This document shows, in pieces, positions 25,331-33,473 of a stretch of DNA of 64,000 bases (within the stretch, counting starts at the first letter, position 1; the number at the start of each line of letters is the position of its first letter). The notes below the pieces were generated by a model. That model ran no database searches and had not been told where the DNA came from. It saw only the letters and a program-made list of their open reading frames with translations. This stretch comes from Schaedlerella arabinosiphila (lineage in GTDB: Bacteria; Bacillota; Clostridia; Lachnospirales; Lachnospiraceae): positions 5,325,302 to 5,389,301 of the forward strand of contig NZ_RHJS01000002.1 of NCBI RefSeq assembly GCF_003885045.1, given 5' to 3'. Both the position numbers and the translations under genes were made by a program.

Positions 25331-25730
25331 AAAAAACCTCCAGATGAAAAATATTCCGTCACAGGTATACGGCTCATGGCCGATCATCCGCAAAACATAT
25401 TTATTAGATAACTGTTAAGCGCTGCGATATATCCGGTGGTTGAAAAAAACCGAATATATACTATAGATTCATATTAAACTTATTTAAAGAAAAGTCAAGT
25501 AAAAAGTAATTATGAGCTGCTGTCGAAGGTTACGATTGCTGCAGGTCACTACACTAGGTGTACCTGTAACTTACTGTGAATAGTAACTGTCGAAGTGCTT
25601 TTCGATTAACAGGCAGCAAAGTTCGATCCTAAACGGATATGGGGAGGATATTTTTGTCCGAAACGGGGATTAGAGCCCAGGTGTGTTTTAGAAAATGAAC
25701 GATGAATAAAATAATATAAGGGGCAGAAGA
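25331..25730. other. Gap upstream of murG with a short mobile element
   Basis: The 400-bp gap contains the 59-bp MITE-like element at 25529-25587 with its 8-bp duplications. A weak minus-strand promoter for murG may begin at TTGACT (25493-25498). Nothing else is clear. Confidence 0.4.
25529..25587 (-). mobile_element. Short MITE-like element, 59 bp, with 8-bp target duplication
   Basis: The element runs from GTTAC (25529) to GTAAC (25587). It is flanked on both sides by TGTCGAAG (25521-25528 and 25588-25595), a perfect 8-bp direct repeat expected from insertion. Read on the minus strand it begins GTTACTATTCAC, close to the GTTACTGTTCAC end of the 147-bp copy at 44947. No coding capacity. Confidence 0.72.
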
Positions 25731-26792
25731 ATGCAAAAACAGAATGAGTCATCAATAACACTATCATTACACCAGGAAATAGAACGAGAAGTACGAGAGA
25801 TAGAAAAAGAAATGGAACGGCATCCGGAACTTGATGAGCTCAAGGTGACAGAAGAGATGGACAGAGCCCTTCTGGAAGAAATCCAGGCATATGAAGCAGA
25901 GATGGAAGAGAGAAGACTGTTCGCTGAAAAAGCGGATGAGGATGTTCGGAGCTTGGAGGAGCGTTCCGAGGGAAGCGGGAACCCCGGCAACGCGGATAGA
26001 CATAGCGGAGAAAATGTATCCGGTAGGTCTGGTGAGTTCAGGAAGGCAGAAGATTCCGTGGAATTTTCTGCGGAACTTATGCCAGATCTGGCGAAATTGT
26101 CCCGGATCTCCCGGGGAACTGTAGGAGACGATGGGAAAGGGCGGAAGTATACTGGATTTGGTGAAGAAGGGGTGAGAGAGGAAAAAGAGGGAAAGGTATG
26201 CTATCGGCGGAAGAAGAGAAAATACTGGGTGGTTTCTCTGGTGGCGGTGCTTGTGATTGTATTGGGAGTTGGTGTGAATAGTGTGGGGAGTAAGCCGTAT
26301 TGGAAGACACTGTGGGACAGATTACTGGGAACGGACCCTGTGAAAATTATGAACGTCGAAGATATGGAAATACAAGAGACAGAAGATGGTGATGAATTAA
26401 CGGCATATAAAGAGATAAAAGAAAAACTAAATATACAACCGGTAAGAATGTTTTACAAACCGAATGGCATGAAGCTATCGGATTATAAAATTTATGAAGA
26501 AATGTTAATGGTTAGGTTAGTATATAAGTATCAGGATGAGATTATCAGATATATACTATATGTGAATGATGCGGATTCGTCTTGGGGAGAAAAAGAAGAG
26601 GACCTTAAAGTAGAGGAATACCAGATTTTTGTAAATGAAATAGAAATTAGTGTGGAAGAGTATCAAGTTCCTAATAATTTAATAAATCGACAGGTAGCTA
26701 ACTTTGAATATCAAGGGGTTCATTATCAGCTAACTGGAGTAATGGAAAAGTCAGAATTTAAAAAAATTTTGGAAAATTTCTATTTTTTTTAA
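25731..26792 (+). CDS. Single-pass membrane protein, DUF4367-like
   Basis: The 353-residue protein has a long, highly charged cytoplasmic N-terminus (1-160; Glu/Arg-rich, probably coiled coil near 10-70), one membrane segment (about 166-185, WVVSLVAVLVIVLGVGV) and an extracytoplasmic domain (190-353). The outer domain resembles DUF4367-type domains found downstream of small sigma factors, but no sigma gene is adjacent. The 3' half is clearly AT-richer than neighbouring genes. Function is not known. Confidence 0.6.
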   Translation: MQKQNESSITLSLHQEIEREVREIEKEMERHPELDELKVTEEMDRALLEEIQAYEAEMEERRLFAEKADEDVRSLEERSEGSGNPGNADRHSGENVSGRSGEFRKAEDSVEFSAELMPDLAKLSRISRGTVGDDGKGRKYTGFGEEGVREEKEGKVCYRRKKRKYWVVSLVAVLVIVLGVGVNSVGSKPYWKTLWDRLLGTDPVKIMNVEDMEIQETEDGDELTAYKEIKEKLNIQPVRMFYKPNGMKLSDYKIYEEMLMVRLVYKYQDEIIRYILYVNDADSSWGEKEEDLKVEEYQIFVNEIEISVEEYQVPNNLINRQVANFEYQGVHYQLTGVMEKSEFKKILENFYFF

Positions 26793-26855
26793 AAAAGGTG
26801 TAAGATTTTTGGATTTGGGTTGTTTACTTAATAAAGAAAGAGAGTATTGTTTGAT

Positions 26856-27362
26856 ATGAAGAGAAAAATTGTAGTTATGGCATGCTTTATTTTTGCCTTA
26901 TGTGGTATGCTCTTAACTATACCAATAAATGTAGACGCAGAAGAGGTTGTGAAGGAGGAAAAAATAATAGATGGTTCTTACCTTACATTTGAAGATTATT
27001 CCTATGGTACAACTGTAAACCCGACGCTTAGGGGTGAACATTTAATGACCGGAGATAGTATTATAACGAAGACTGGAATCGGGAAGATTTATACATATGG
27101 TGAAACAACGGCAAATCATGATGTGGATTTCGTAGCTGTATTGGTATATGTTGATAGATATGATGAATCTGACGGATTATGGGGGCAGATAGATGCACAT
27201 GTTAAAGATGCTCGTGATACATATTATGCCATTTCAACGAAAACCTTAAAGGTAGATAGAGGATATTTCTATCGGGTGCATTGTGATCACTTTGCAGGAA
27301 ACGATGATGAAGAATTTTACGATGAAGCAATTTCTGCAACCGATGGAATCTGGATTCCATAA
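26856..27362 (+). CDS. Secreted hypothetical protein
   Basis: The 168-residue product has a signal peptide (MKRKIVVMACFIFALCGMLL, cut near VDAEE) and a beta-rich mature part with no Cys and no motif I recognise. TTG 26847 is an alternative start. The gene is AT-rich and follows the DUF4367-like gene by 63 nt, so both may have arrived together. It is bounded downstream by a 23-bp inverted repeat. Confidence 0.55.
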   Translation: MKRKIVVMACFIFALCGMLLTIPINVDAEEVVKEEKIIDGSYLTFEDYSYGTTVNPTLRGEHLMTGDSIITKTGIGKIYTYGETTANHDVDFVAVLVYVDRYDESDGLWGQIDAHVKDARDTYYAISTKTLKVDRGYFYRVHCDHFAGNDDEEFYDEAISATDGIWIP

Positions 27363-27386
27363 CCCCTGCTAATTCACCAGCACCTT

Positions 27387-27536
27387 TTGAGCAATGAGAG
27401 CAGCCACCGTGTTGTATTTTTGCAGAGTAACCCATTAACTTTAAAATAAAATAAGAAAGAGAATAGGTTTGCCTGTACCATAGAAGCGCCACTAACTTAA
27501 ATGCGATACATAGCGGTGGCTGCTCTCATTGCTCAA
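27387..27536. mobile_element. MITE-like inverted repeat, 23-bp perfect arms
   Basis: Arms 27387-27409 and 27514-27536 are perfect reverse complements over 23 bp, separated by 104 bp, and begin TTGAGCAATGAGAGCAGCC. Looser pairing extends a few bases outward. No target duplication is visible and the interior has no convincing gene. It could be the ends of a deleted element. With the palindrome at 27657 it fills the 355-bp gap 27363-27717. Confidence 0.55.
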
Positions 27537-27656
27537 GGGGATATGTAGTTATTACAAAACAGAAAAGTGCGCTGATGCGCACAGCGGTCATCAGGCGGAT
27601 ACTGGTGGAACAAAATCTTATAAAACCAAATTGGAAATAAAATCTAAAGGCATTCA

Positions 27657-27693
27657 ATACAGAAAACCTGCCGCCGGCAGCTTTTCTGCATAC
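27657..27693 (-). repeat. Dispersed palindrome, copy 1 (terminator-like)
   Basis: The palindrome centres on CTGCCGCCGGCAG flanked by AGAAAA and TTTTCT. Its reverse complement matches 45187-45222 with a single-base indel over 36-37 nt. It lies just beyond the 3' end of the TSCPD gene. Confidence 0.7.
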
Positions 27694-27702
27694 AATGGGT
27701 TC

Positions 27703-27738
27703 AAAAGCAGCCGGAAATTATTTTCCGGTTGCTTCTTT
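27703..27738. terminator. Hairpin overlapping the TSCPD stop codon
   Basis: CCGGAAA and TTTCCGG pair around the stop codon of the minus-strand TSCPD gene; T-rich sequence follows on the plus strand. Confidence 0.4.
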
Positions 27739-27960
27739 TAACGCTTTTGCAAGCTGATCCGGGCAGGATGTGGATTTGTAGCCACAGTGGATTCCTTCAA
27801 TACGGGAGATCGCTTCGTCTACGTCCATGCCTTCAACCAGGCGGGAGATTCCCTGCAGATTCCCACTGCATCCGCCGACGAAATCCACGTTTCGTATTAT
27901 ATTGTTCTCAATATCAAACTGAATCAACTTCGAACACACTCCCTGGGGTTTGAACTGCAT
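27718..27960 (-). CDS. TSCPD domain protein (TIGR03905 type)
   Basis: The 80-residue protein has the TSCPD pattern: GVCSKLIQFDI, VGGCSGNLQGISRLVEG and GIHCGYKSTSCPDQLAKAL, with four conserved Cys. The domain also forms the C-terminus of class II ribonucleotide reductases, but stand-alone forms have no proven role; metal binding is likely. ATG 27960 is chosen because AAAGGAGG lies 9 nt before it; ATG 27969 would touch the ribosome site. Confidence 0.85.
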   Translation of the reverse strand: MQFKPQGVCSKLIQFDIENNIIRNVDFVGGCSGNLQGISRLVEGMDVDEAISRIEGIHCGYKSTSCPDQLAKALKEATGK

Positions 27961-28101
27961 ATCTTTCATCCTCCTTTATATTCAATCATTTTAGTGTCCG
28001 CTCATGCGGATTAGATAAAAAGTACCATGACCCTATTATAACAGATATTTTCTGTTTGAAAAGTCTAAAAAATTTTTACGGCAAAAAAACTGATTTTGGT
28101 G

Positions 28102-28144
28102 GTTACTGTTCACACGGTGTCGTGCACCTGCTGCACGGCATCCG
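28102..28144 (+). repeat. Partial copy of the GTTAC MITE-like family
   Basis: From 28103 it matches 44948-44989 at 40 of 42 positions, in the same orientation, including GTTACTGTTCACACG and the hairpin GTCGTGCA...TGCACGGC. The right half of the element and a target duplication are missing. Confidence 0.7.
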
Positions 28145-28247
28145 CCCTATCACACTGGCCCGGCAGCAAAAGAAAAATGTTTTGCTATTGTAAAGTGCAT
28201 CATATATAATGATATTAATATAATGCATTATTCATGACAATTTTACG

Positions 28248-28276
28248 TTGACGGTTAAAGGCAATGAATTTGCTAT
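28248..28276 (+). promoter_or_regulatory. Candidate promoter of the ATPase-TPR operon
   Basis: TTGACG, 17 nt, TGCTAT. The -10 is weak, so an activator or another sigma factor may be involved. Confidence 0.4.
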
Positions 28277-28388
28277 TCAGCCGGGATATGTATGAAACCA
28301 TTAGCTTAAGGATTAGACCCGCTGATATAGCGTAGATTTGTGCAGGCTTTCTGTATGGATAGGCTGTGAGAACAGGAGGAATTGGAGA

Positions 28389-29702
28389 ATGAAATATGCG
28401 GATCGTATTTCAGAAATGATAAATGCATTTTCACCGGAACCGCTGAAGGCGGAGCAAATGGAGCAGTTTTACTACAGTGATACGATGGAGTACCGTATGA
28501 GCGACAAATATAGCTCTCCCATCGAGGATATTTTTGACGCATGCCAGGAACCGGGAGGGCATAATGCGTTTTTGCTGCTTGGACACAGGGGATGCGGCAA
28601 AAGTACGGAGCTGAACCGGATGTCTGCGGAATTTGCGGGAAAAGGTTATCAGGTGAGGACGATTACATGCAGTATGGATTTGGATTTATTTAATATCGTG
28701 TATTCGGATCTGTTTATTTTGATGGGAGAAGCGCTGTTGAAAATCGCGGAAGAATCCGGATGCAGTATCAATATGGAAATTCTGGATGATATTATGAACT
28801 TTTGGGATGAAGGGGTGGAAACCGTGATGTCTCAGGAGGTGGAAACGGCATCTCTGGAGACAGGGATATCTGCGGAAACACCGGGGATTCTGACAAAACT
28901 TCTAAAACTGTTTGCAAAAATTAAAGCGGATTTGAAATTTAATGAGGAGATAAGAAGGGAGTACCGGAAAAAAATAAGTGTGCGTTCCAGTGAGTGGGTC
29001 AGGCTGCTAAGCCATGTGTCAGCGGAAATTGCAGAAAAGGCGGAGGGAAAATGGCCGATCATCATTTTTGAGGATCTGGATAAACTAAACCCGGAGGATG
29101 CCTGGAAGATTTTTTATAATTATGCAGCGATTTTGTCCGGCATGCCTTTTCCGGTAATCTATACATTTCCGATCGGACTTTCTTATGATACCAGATTTTC
29201 AGCAATGGAAAGTTATTTTGTTACAAAAACACTGCCTATGATTAAGATTGAAACGCTTGATGGAGAACTATTTCATGATGGAATCGACGTGATACGGGAA
29301 ATTGTGAAAAGAAGGGCGGATTTGAAGCTGTTTGAAAAGAAGGTACTGGAGCATTTGATCCAATATACCGGAGGCTCTCTGCGTGATCTGTTCCATGCGG
29401 TCAATGCATCGTCAAAAAGGGCCGAACGCAGGGAAAGCGATGCTATTTCCATGGAAGATGCCGAGCGGGCGTTGGAAGAACTGAAAACGTCTTTGACCAG
29501 ACGGATTGAGAAAAGGGATTATTCATTTTTGCTGAATATTTATGAGGGCAGTAAAGAGATGATTGAGGATAAGGAGATGCTGCTGAAAATGCTTCAGGCA
29601 TCGGTTGTGCTCGAGTATAATGGAACCCGCTGGCATAATGTCCATCCTCTGGTAGTGCGTTTTTTTAAAGAGCAGGGGTTGATTCAGGATGTCAGAAAGT
29701 AA
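28389..29702 (+). CDS. P-loop ATPase of a two-gene ATPase-TPR module
   Basis: ATG 28389 follows AGGAGGAATTGGAG; the product has 437 residues. Walker A is GHRGCGKST (about 64-72) and Walker B PIIIFEDLDKL (about 220-230); an AAA/STAND-like ATPase with helical lid follows (LIQYTGGSLRDLFHAVNASS). The C-terminus (about 395-437, VVLEYNGTRWHNVHPLVVRFF) looks like a winged helix. The N-terminus (AFSPEPLKAEQMEQFYY) is predicted to be helical. No membrane segment is seen. Its stop overlaps the TPR gene by 14 nt, so the two are made together. Function is unknown; oligomeric sensor ATPases of this shape occur in bacterial conflict and signalling systems. Confidence 0.75.
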   Translation: MKYADRISEMINAFSPEPLKAEQMEQFYYSDTMEYRMSDKYSSPIEDIFDACQEPGGHNAFLLLGHRGCGKSTELNRMSAEFAGKGYQVRTITCSMDLDLFNIVYSDLFILMGEALLKIAEESGCSINMEILDDIMNFWDEGVETVMSQEVETASLETGISAETPGILTKLLKLFAKIKADLKFNEEIRREYRKKISVRSSEWVRLLSHVSAEIAEKAEGKWPIIIFEDLDKLNPEDAWKIFYNYAAILSGMPFPVIYTFPIGLSYDTRFSAMESYFVTKTLPMIKIETLDGELFHDGIDVIREIVKRRADLKLFEKKVLEHLIQYTGGSLRDLFHAVNASSKRAERRESDAISMEDAERALEELKTSLTRRIEKRDYSFLLNIYEGSKEMIEDKEMLLKMLQASVVLEYNGTRWHNVHPLVVRFFKEQGLIQDVRK

Positions 29703-31308
29703 ACAGGATGGATTTAAGACGTTGGGATGGATCTTGAACAAATCTGAATCGGGGCTGTTTCTGGCAGTTGCAGGAGAAAAACAGCAAACGGAGATCAGAG
29801 AGGTTTATCAGGCGGGGCGGGTGGGGATCTATGACTATAGACAGCATCCGGAAAGATATGCATTCCAAAGGCTGAATGAATGGTTTGATTCTTTGCCGAC
29901 GGGTCGGACATTTTTGATTTTCAATTTTCAATTTGCGGTTCAGGGCCCGGAGGACTTGAAACGTTTAAATTTCAGCCGTGATATGCTGGCCGGACTGGGG
30001 AAAAATCTGATTTTCTTTACGACTGGCTATGGGGATGAACAATTATCCCGCGGGGCCTACGATTTTTATTCATTTATAAAAATAAAAATTATTTTCCCGG
30101 AACATGAAATGCCCATGAAGCAGGAACCGCTTGATAACAGTGAGAAATTATTGCTTCGCGCAGAGAAAATCCGAAAAGAGTTGTTTGGGGAGGATCATCC
30201 GCAGACAGGAAAGGCTTATTATGAGCTGGCCTGCATGTATCAGAAGAAAGGAATCTATACAAACGCTGAGAAATTTTATAAAAGAGCATTGGATATACGG
30301 AAAACAGTATTTGGAGAAAATCATCCGGACACTGCGGCCTGCTGTGCCGGTTTGGCTTTTGTATTTGGCAGGGAAGGAAAATATAGGGATTCGGAAGAAT
30401 TGTATAAACGTGCTCTTGCCGTATATGAAATTGTGCCGGGGGAGGAGTGTCGGGATCTGGTGAAAGCCTATAAAGGTCTATGCTGTATATACAACAGGCA
30501 GGGACGATTTAAAGAATCGGAAGAACTGCTGAGAAAGGCTGTATCTGTGCAGGAGAAATATCTGGGAGAGAGGCACCTGGATACGTTGAAGAGCTATTGC
30601 GATCTTGCATCCGTATGCGATAAAACGGGCAAATATGCAGAAGCTGAAGAGTTCTATCAGAAAGCGCTGTCTGCAGGCGAAGAAGTCCTTGGAGAGGGAT
30701 CTGCAATTATGGCAAAATGTTATTGCGGCCTTGCCGATGTATATGAAGGGCAGGAACAATATCAGACAGCGGAAGAATTTTATAAAAAGGCGTTTGAGAT
30801 TGAGGAAAAGGCGCTGCCGGAAAATTATGTGGACAGAAGAAAATGCTGCAGCAGTCTGGCGCAAATGTACAAAAAGCAGGGAAGATATCAGGAAGCAGAA
30901 AAATTTTATAAAAAAATCGTGGAAATAGATGAAAATTCAGTGGGCAAAAATGACATGGCAACGGCAGGGAGTTATTATGATCTGGCGCATATATATGAAA
31001 AGCAGGGATTGTACACTGAGGCCGAGGAGTGGTACAGAAAGGCATTGAACTTCAGCGAAAGCGTATCAGGGGAATATGATCCGTTTACCATATCCATCTA
31101 TCATAACCTTGCTGCTGTGTGTACGGAATTGGGAAAATATACCGAAGCAGAAAGATTGTTTGAAAAATTACTGCCTTTGTGTGAAAAGATATTCGGTGAA
31201 GCGCACGATTTGACTGCAGCCTCTTACAGGCTTCTGTTTCGTTTATATGACAGGACAGGAAAGCCCGAAGAAGTAAAAAGGATTTCTGAAAGAATAAACA
31301 TAAAATAA
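29689..31308 (+). CDS. TPR protein with N-terminal STAND-associated-like domain
   Basis: The 539-residue protein has an N-terminal globular domain (1-145; FQRLNEWFDSLP, FLIFNFQFAV, LNFSRDMLAGLGKNLIFF, YDFYSFIKIKIIF). This resembles the region that precedes TPRs in some STAND-type signalling proteins. About nine kinesin-light-chain-type TPRs of 42 residues follow (each with xYxxLAxxYxxxGxYxEAExxYxxAL). TPR arrays bind peptides or partners. As its gene overlaps the ATPase gene, the pair probably forms one complex. The next three genes, on the same strand 29 nt on, are a YdjGHI-like membrane-stress module. Confidence 0.75.
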   Translation: MSESKQDGFKTLGWILNKSESGLFLAVAGEKQQTEIREVYQAGRVGIYDYRQHPERYAFQRLNEWFDSLPTGRTFLIFNFQFAVQGPEDLKRLNFSRDMLAGLGKNLIFFTTGYGDEQLSRGAYDFYSFIKIKIIFPEHEMPMKQEPLDNSEKLLLRAEKIRKELFGEDHPQTGKAYYELACMYQKKGIYTNAEKFYKRALDIRKTVFGENHPDTAACCAGLAFVFGREGKYRDSEELYKRALAVYEIVPGEECRDLVKAYKGLCCIYNRQGRFKESEELLRKAVSVQEKYLGERHLDTLKSYCDLASVCDKTGKYAEAEEFYQKALSAGEEVLGEGSAIMAKCYCGLADVYEGQEQYQTAEEFYKKAFEIEEKALPENYVDRRKCCSSLAQMYKKQGRYQEAEKFYKKIVEIDENSVGKNDMATAGSYYDLAHIYEKQGLYTEAEEWYRKALNFSESVSGEYDPFTISIYHNLAAVCTELGKYTEAERLFEKLLPLCEKIFGEAHDLTAASYRLLFRLYDRTGKPEEVKRISERINIK

Positions 31309-31337
31309 ACATAAAATCAAAGAAAAAGGAGAAAAAT

Positions 31338-32432
31338 ATGGATTTTGTACAATATAAGTGCCCCTGCTGCGGGGCAGCGCTCCAGTTTTCGCCGGGGACG
31401 CAAAAGCTCTCCTGCGCAAGCTGCGGCAATGAGTATGAGCTTGAGACGCTTCGGAAATTTGAGCAGGAGGAGCAGAGGGAAAAAGGGAGAGATCGTGAAC
31501 AGGAGCTGAACTGGGAATATCAGAAGGAGGCCCAGGGGGCCAGGCGGACGGCTGAAGGGCTGTATATCTGTCCGTCCTGCGGGGCGGAGATCGAGGCGGA
31601 TGAGAACACGGTGAGTACGACCTGCCCTTATTGCGACAACGTGGTCGTGATACGGGCGGCGGCATCAGGGGCGTATGAACCGGACGTGATGATCCCGTTT
31701 CAGATCAAGGGAGATCAGGCGAAGCAGATGCTGGAGAATTTCTGCAGGGGAAAGCGCCTGCTTCCGAGAAATTTCCGGGATAGGAGTTATTTGAAAAATC
31801 TGAAAGGGTACTATGTTCCGTACTGGCTGTTTGACTGCGATGCAAGCGCGGAGATGAGCTTCAATGCGACCCGGACCCGTGCGTGGAGTGATTCGGAATA
31901 TGATTATCTGGAGACTTCCTATTATCTGGTGAACCGGGCAGGGGGAATGGAGTTTTATCATGTGCCGGTGGACGGAAGCAAGGAGATGGACGACGATACC
32001 ACGGAATCCATTGAGCCGTTTGACTATGGCGCGCTGACGGAATTTAATCCGGCATATCTGGCGGGTTATGAGACGGATAAATATGATGTGGATGCGAAAT
32101 CCGCCGAGGGAAGGGCGAAGGAACGGCTTTACCAGAGCGCGGAGCAGGTGCTGCGCAGCACGGTCAATGGGTATAACACGGTGACGGTGAAGCATCGGTA
32201 TCTGAACGCAAAAAATGGGAAGGTGCATTATGCTCTGCTTCCGGTCTGGATGTTCGAGACGGTTTATAATGGAAAGAAGTACCAGTTTGCGATAAACGGG
32301 CAGACGGGAAAGATGGTAGGGGAACTGCCTGTGGATCAAGGGGCGTTCTGGAAATATTTATGCGGATTTACGGCGGTCGGAACGGTGGTATGTTCGATCC
32401 TTGGAATTTTATTGTTCGGGGGTGTGCTGTGA
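31338..32432 (+). CDS. Zinc-ribbon membrane protein, YdjG-like
   Basis: The 364-residue protein carries two N-terminal zinc ribbons (CPCCGAAL...CASC, residues 9-32; CPSCGAEI...CPYC, about 76-98), a long soluble domain (RNFRDRSYLKNLKGYYVPYWLFDCDA) and one or two C-terminal membrane segments (about 335-362). This is the layout of Bacillus YdjG, part of the ydjF(pspA)-ydjG-ydjH-ydjI membrane-stress operon. AAAAAGGAGAAAAAT precedes the ATG and its TGA overlaps the next ATG by one base. No pspA gene is present in the window. Confidence 0.75.
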   Translation: MDFVQYKCPCCGAALQFSPGTQKLSCASCGNEYELETLRKFEQEEQREKGRDREQELNWEYQKEAQGARRTAEGLYICPSCGAEIEADENTVSTTCPYCDNVVVIRAAASGAYEPDVMIPFQIKGDQAKQMLENFCRGKRLLPRNFRDRSYLKNLKGYYVPYWLFDCDASAEMSFNATRTRAWSDSEYDYLETSYYLVNRAGGMEFYHVPVDGSKEMDDDTTESIEPFDYGALTEFNPAYLAGYETDKYDVDAKSAEGRAKERLYQSAEQVLRSTVNGYNTVTVKHRYLNAKNGKVHYALLPVWMFETVYNGKKYQFAINGQTGKMVGELPVDQGAFWKYLCGFTAVGTVVCSILGILLFGGVL

Positions 32433-33292
32433 TGAAACGATATCATGAGAATGAAACGGGAATAGAGAGGGGAACTGTGGGAAAAATCGGAAGAAAATGG
32501 TGTAAGGCTGCGGTGATTCTGCTGGTAAGCCTGATTTGCCTGAATGCAGGCAGCATTCTTGCGGCCGGTGCGGAAACGCAGTTTGACGGCTGGGTGCAGG
32601 ACGATGCGGGGCTTTTGGCTGCAGATGAAGAAGAGGCATTGGAGACGGAGTGCCGGCGGCTGTTTCAAACGTATGGCACAGGGGTATACATTGTAACGAC
32701 CCCCAATTTTGGCGGGGGTGATATCAAGGACTGGCAGAGAAGGATATTTTCCCAATATGACCTGGGAGCGGACAGCGCGGGCAGCGGTGTGATGCTGGCG
32801 ATCAGCATGGCGGAGCGTGACTGGGGGCTGGTCGGATTTGGCTCGGCGCAGGAAGCATTTTCTACATATGCAAGGGAAAGGCTGGGCAGTCTGATTCTGG
32901 ACGATCTGTCGGACGGAGAGTTCTACGAGGCGTTTTCCGGATATCTGTCGATCGCGGATGATTATCTGAAGGCCGCGGAAAATGGAAAGCCCTATACGGA
33001 ACAGCACCGATATCGGGAAGGCTGGCGGTTTCCGGTTATTTTCGGAGTGTCATTTTTGCTGTCGTTGGGAATATCCGTGGCTGTTGTGATGGTCTGGAAG
33101 AAGGGGATGAATACCAGAGTGCGCCAAAATGGGGCTATGGAATATCTGAAGTCCGGGAGCTTTTATCTGTCGAACCAGTCGGATTTATTCCTGTATCATA
33201 CGGTCAGCCGGACGAAGCGGCCGAAAAATAATTCTTCCGGCGGAAGCGGAAGTATGCGCTCGGACAGTTCGGGGACGAGCGGGAAATTTTAA
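32432..33292 (+). CDS. TPM domain protein, YdjH-like
   Basis: The 286-residue protein has a signal-anchor segment (about 25-44), a TPM domain (VQDDAGLLAADEEEALETEC, TYGTGVYIVTT; about 49-180), a second membrane segment (about 208-230) and a Ser/Gly-rich cytoplasmic tail (NSSGGSGSMRSDSSGTSG). TPM domains occur in thylakoid repair and in Bacillus YdjH, where they act in membrane-stress complexes. Translation is coupled to the YdjG-like gene by TGATG. Confidence 0.8.
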   Translation: MKRYHENETGIERGTVGKIGRKWCKAAVILLVSLICLNAGSILAAGAETQFDGWVQDDAGLLAADEEEALETECRRLFQTYGTGVYIVTTPNFGGGDIKDWQRRIFSQYDLGADSAGSGVMLAISMAERDWGLVGFGSAQEAFSTYARERLGSLILDDLSDGEFYEAFSGYLSIADDYLKAAENGKPYTEQHRYREGWRFPVIFGVSFLLSLGISVAVVMVWKKGMNTRVRQNGAMEYLKSGSFYLSNQSDLFLYHTVSRTKRPKNNSSGGSGSMRSDSSGTSGKF

Positions 33293-33295
33293 AGG

Positions 33296-33466
33296 ATTAA
33301 AGAAGCAAAAAAAATTCGACAGGATTACAGAGTGGAGAAAATCAACAGATTTACGAAGCAGAAAAATTCAAAGTTTTACAAAATGTAGATAATTTAACAG
33401 TTTTATGAAGCAGAAAATTCCATACAATTTGCGAAGCAGAAAAATATAACGGATTTGCGGAAAGGA
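33296..33466 (+). repeat. Degenerate 26-bp tandem array upstream of the SPFH gene
   Basis: About seven loosely similar units of 24-27 nt with a TTTACGAAGCAGAAAAAT core occupy nearly the whole gap. The last unit ends GCGGAAAGGAG and supplies the ribosome site. Confidence 0.6.
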
Positions 33467-33473
33467 GAACATT

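Larger units (their letters stand above)
27961..28388. other. Gap with partial MITE and ATPase promoter
   Basis: It contains a 42-bp partial copy of the MITE-like family at 28102-28144, AT-rich sequence, and a candidate promoter at 28248-28276. Confidence 0.4.

Noticed and set aside
25529..25587. tRNA-like fold
   Set aside because: There is no acceptor stem with CCA, no T-loop consensus and no anticodon arm; the 8-bp duplications explain it as an insertion.
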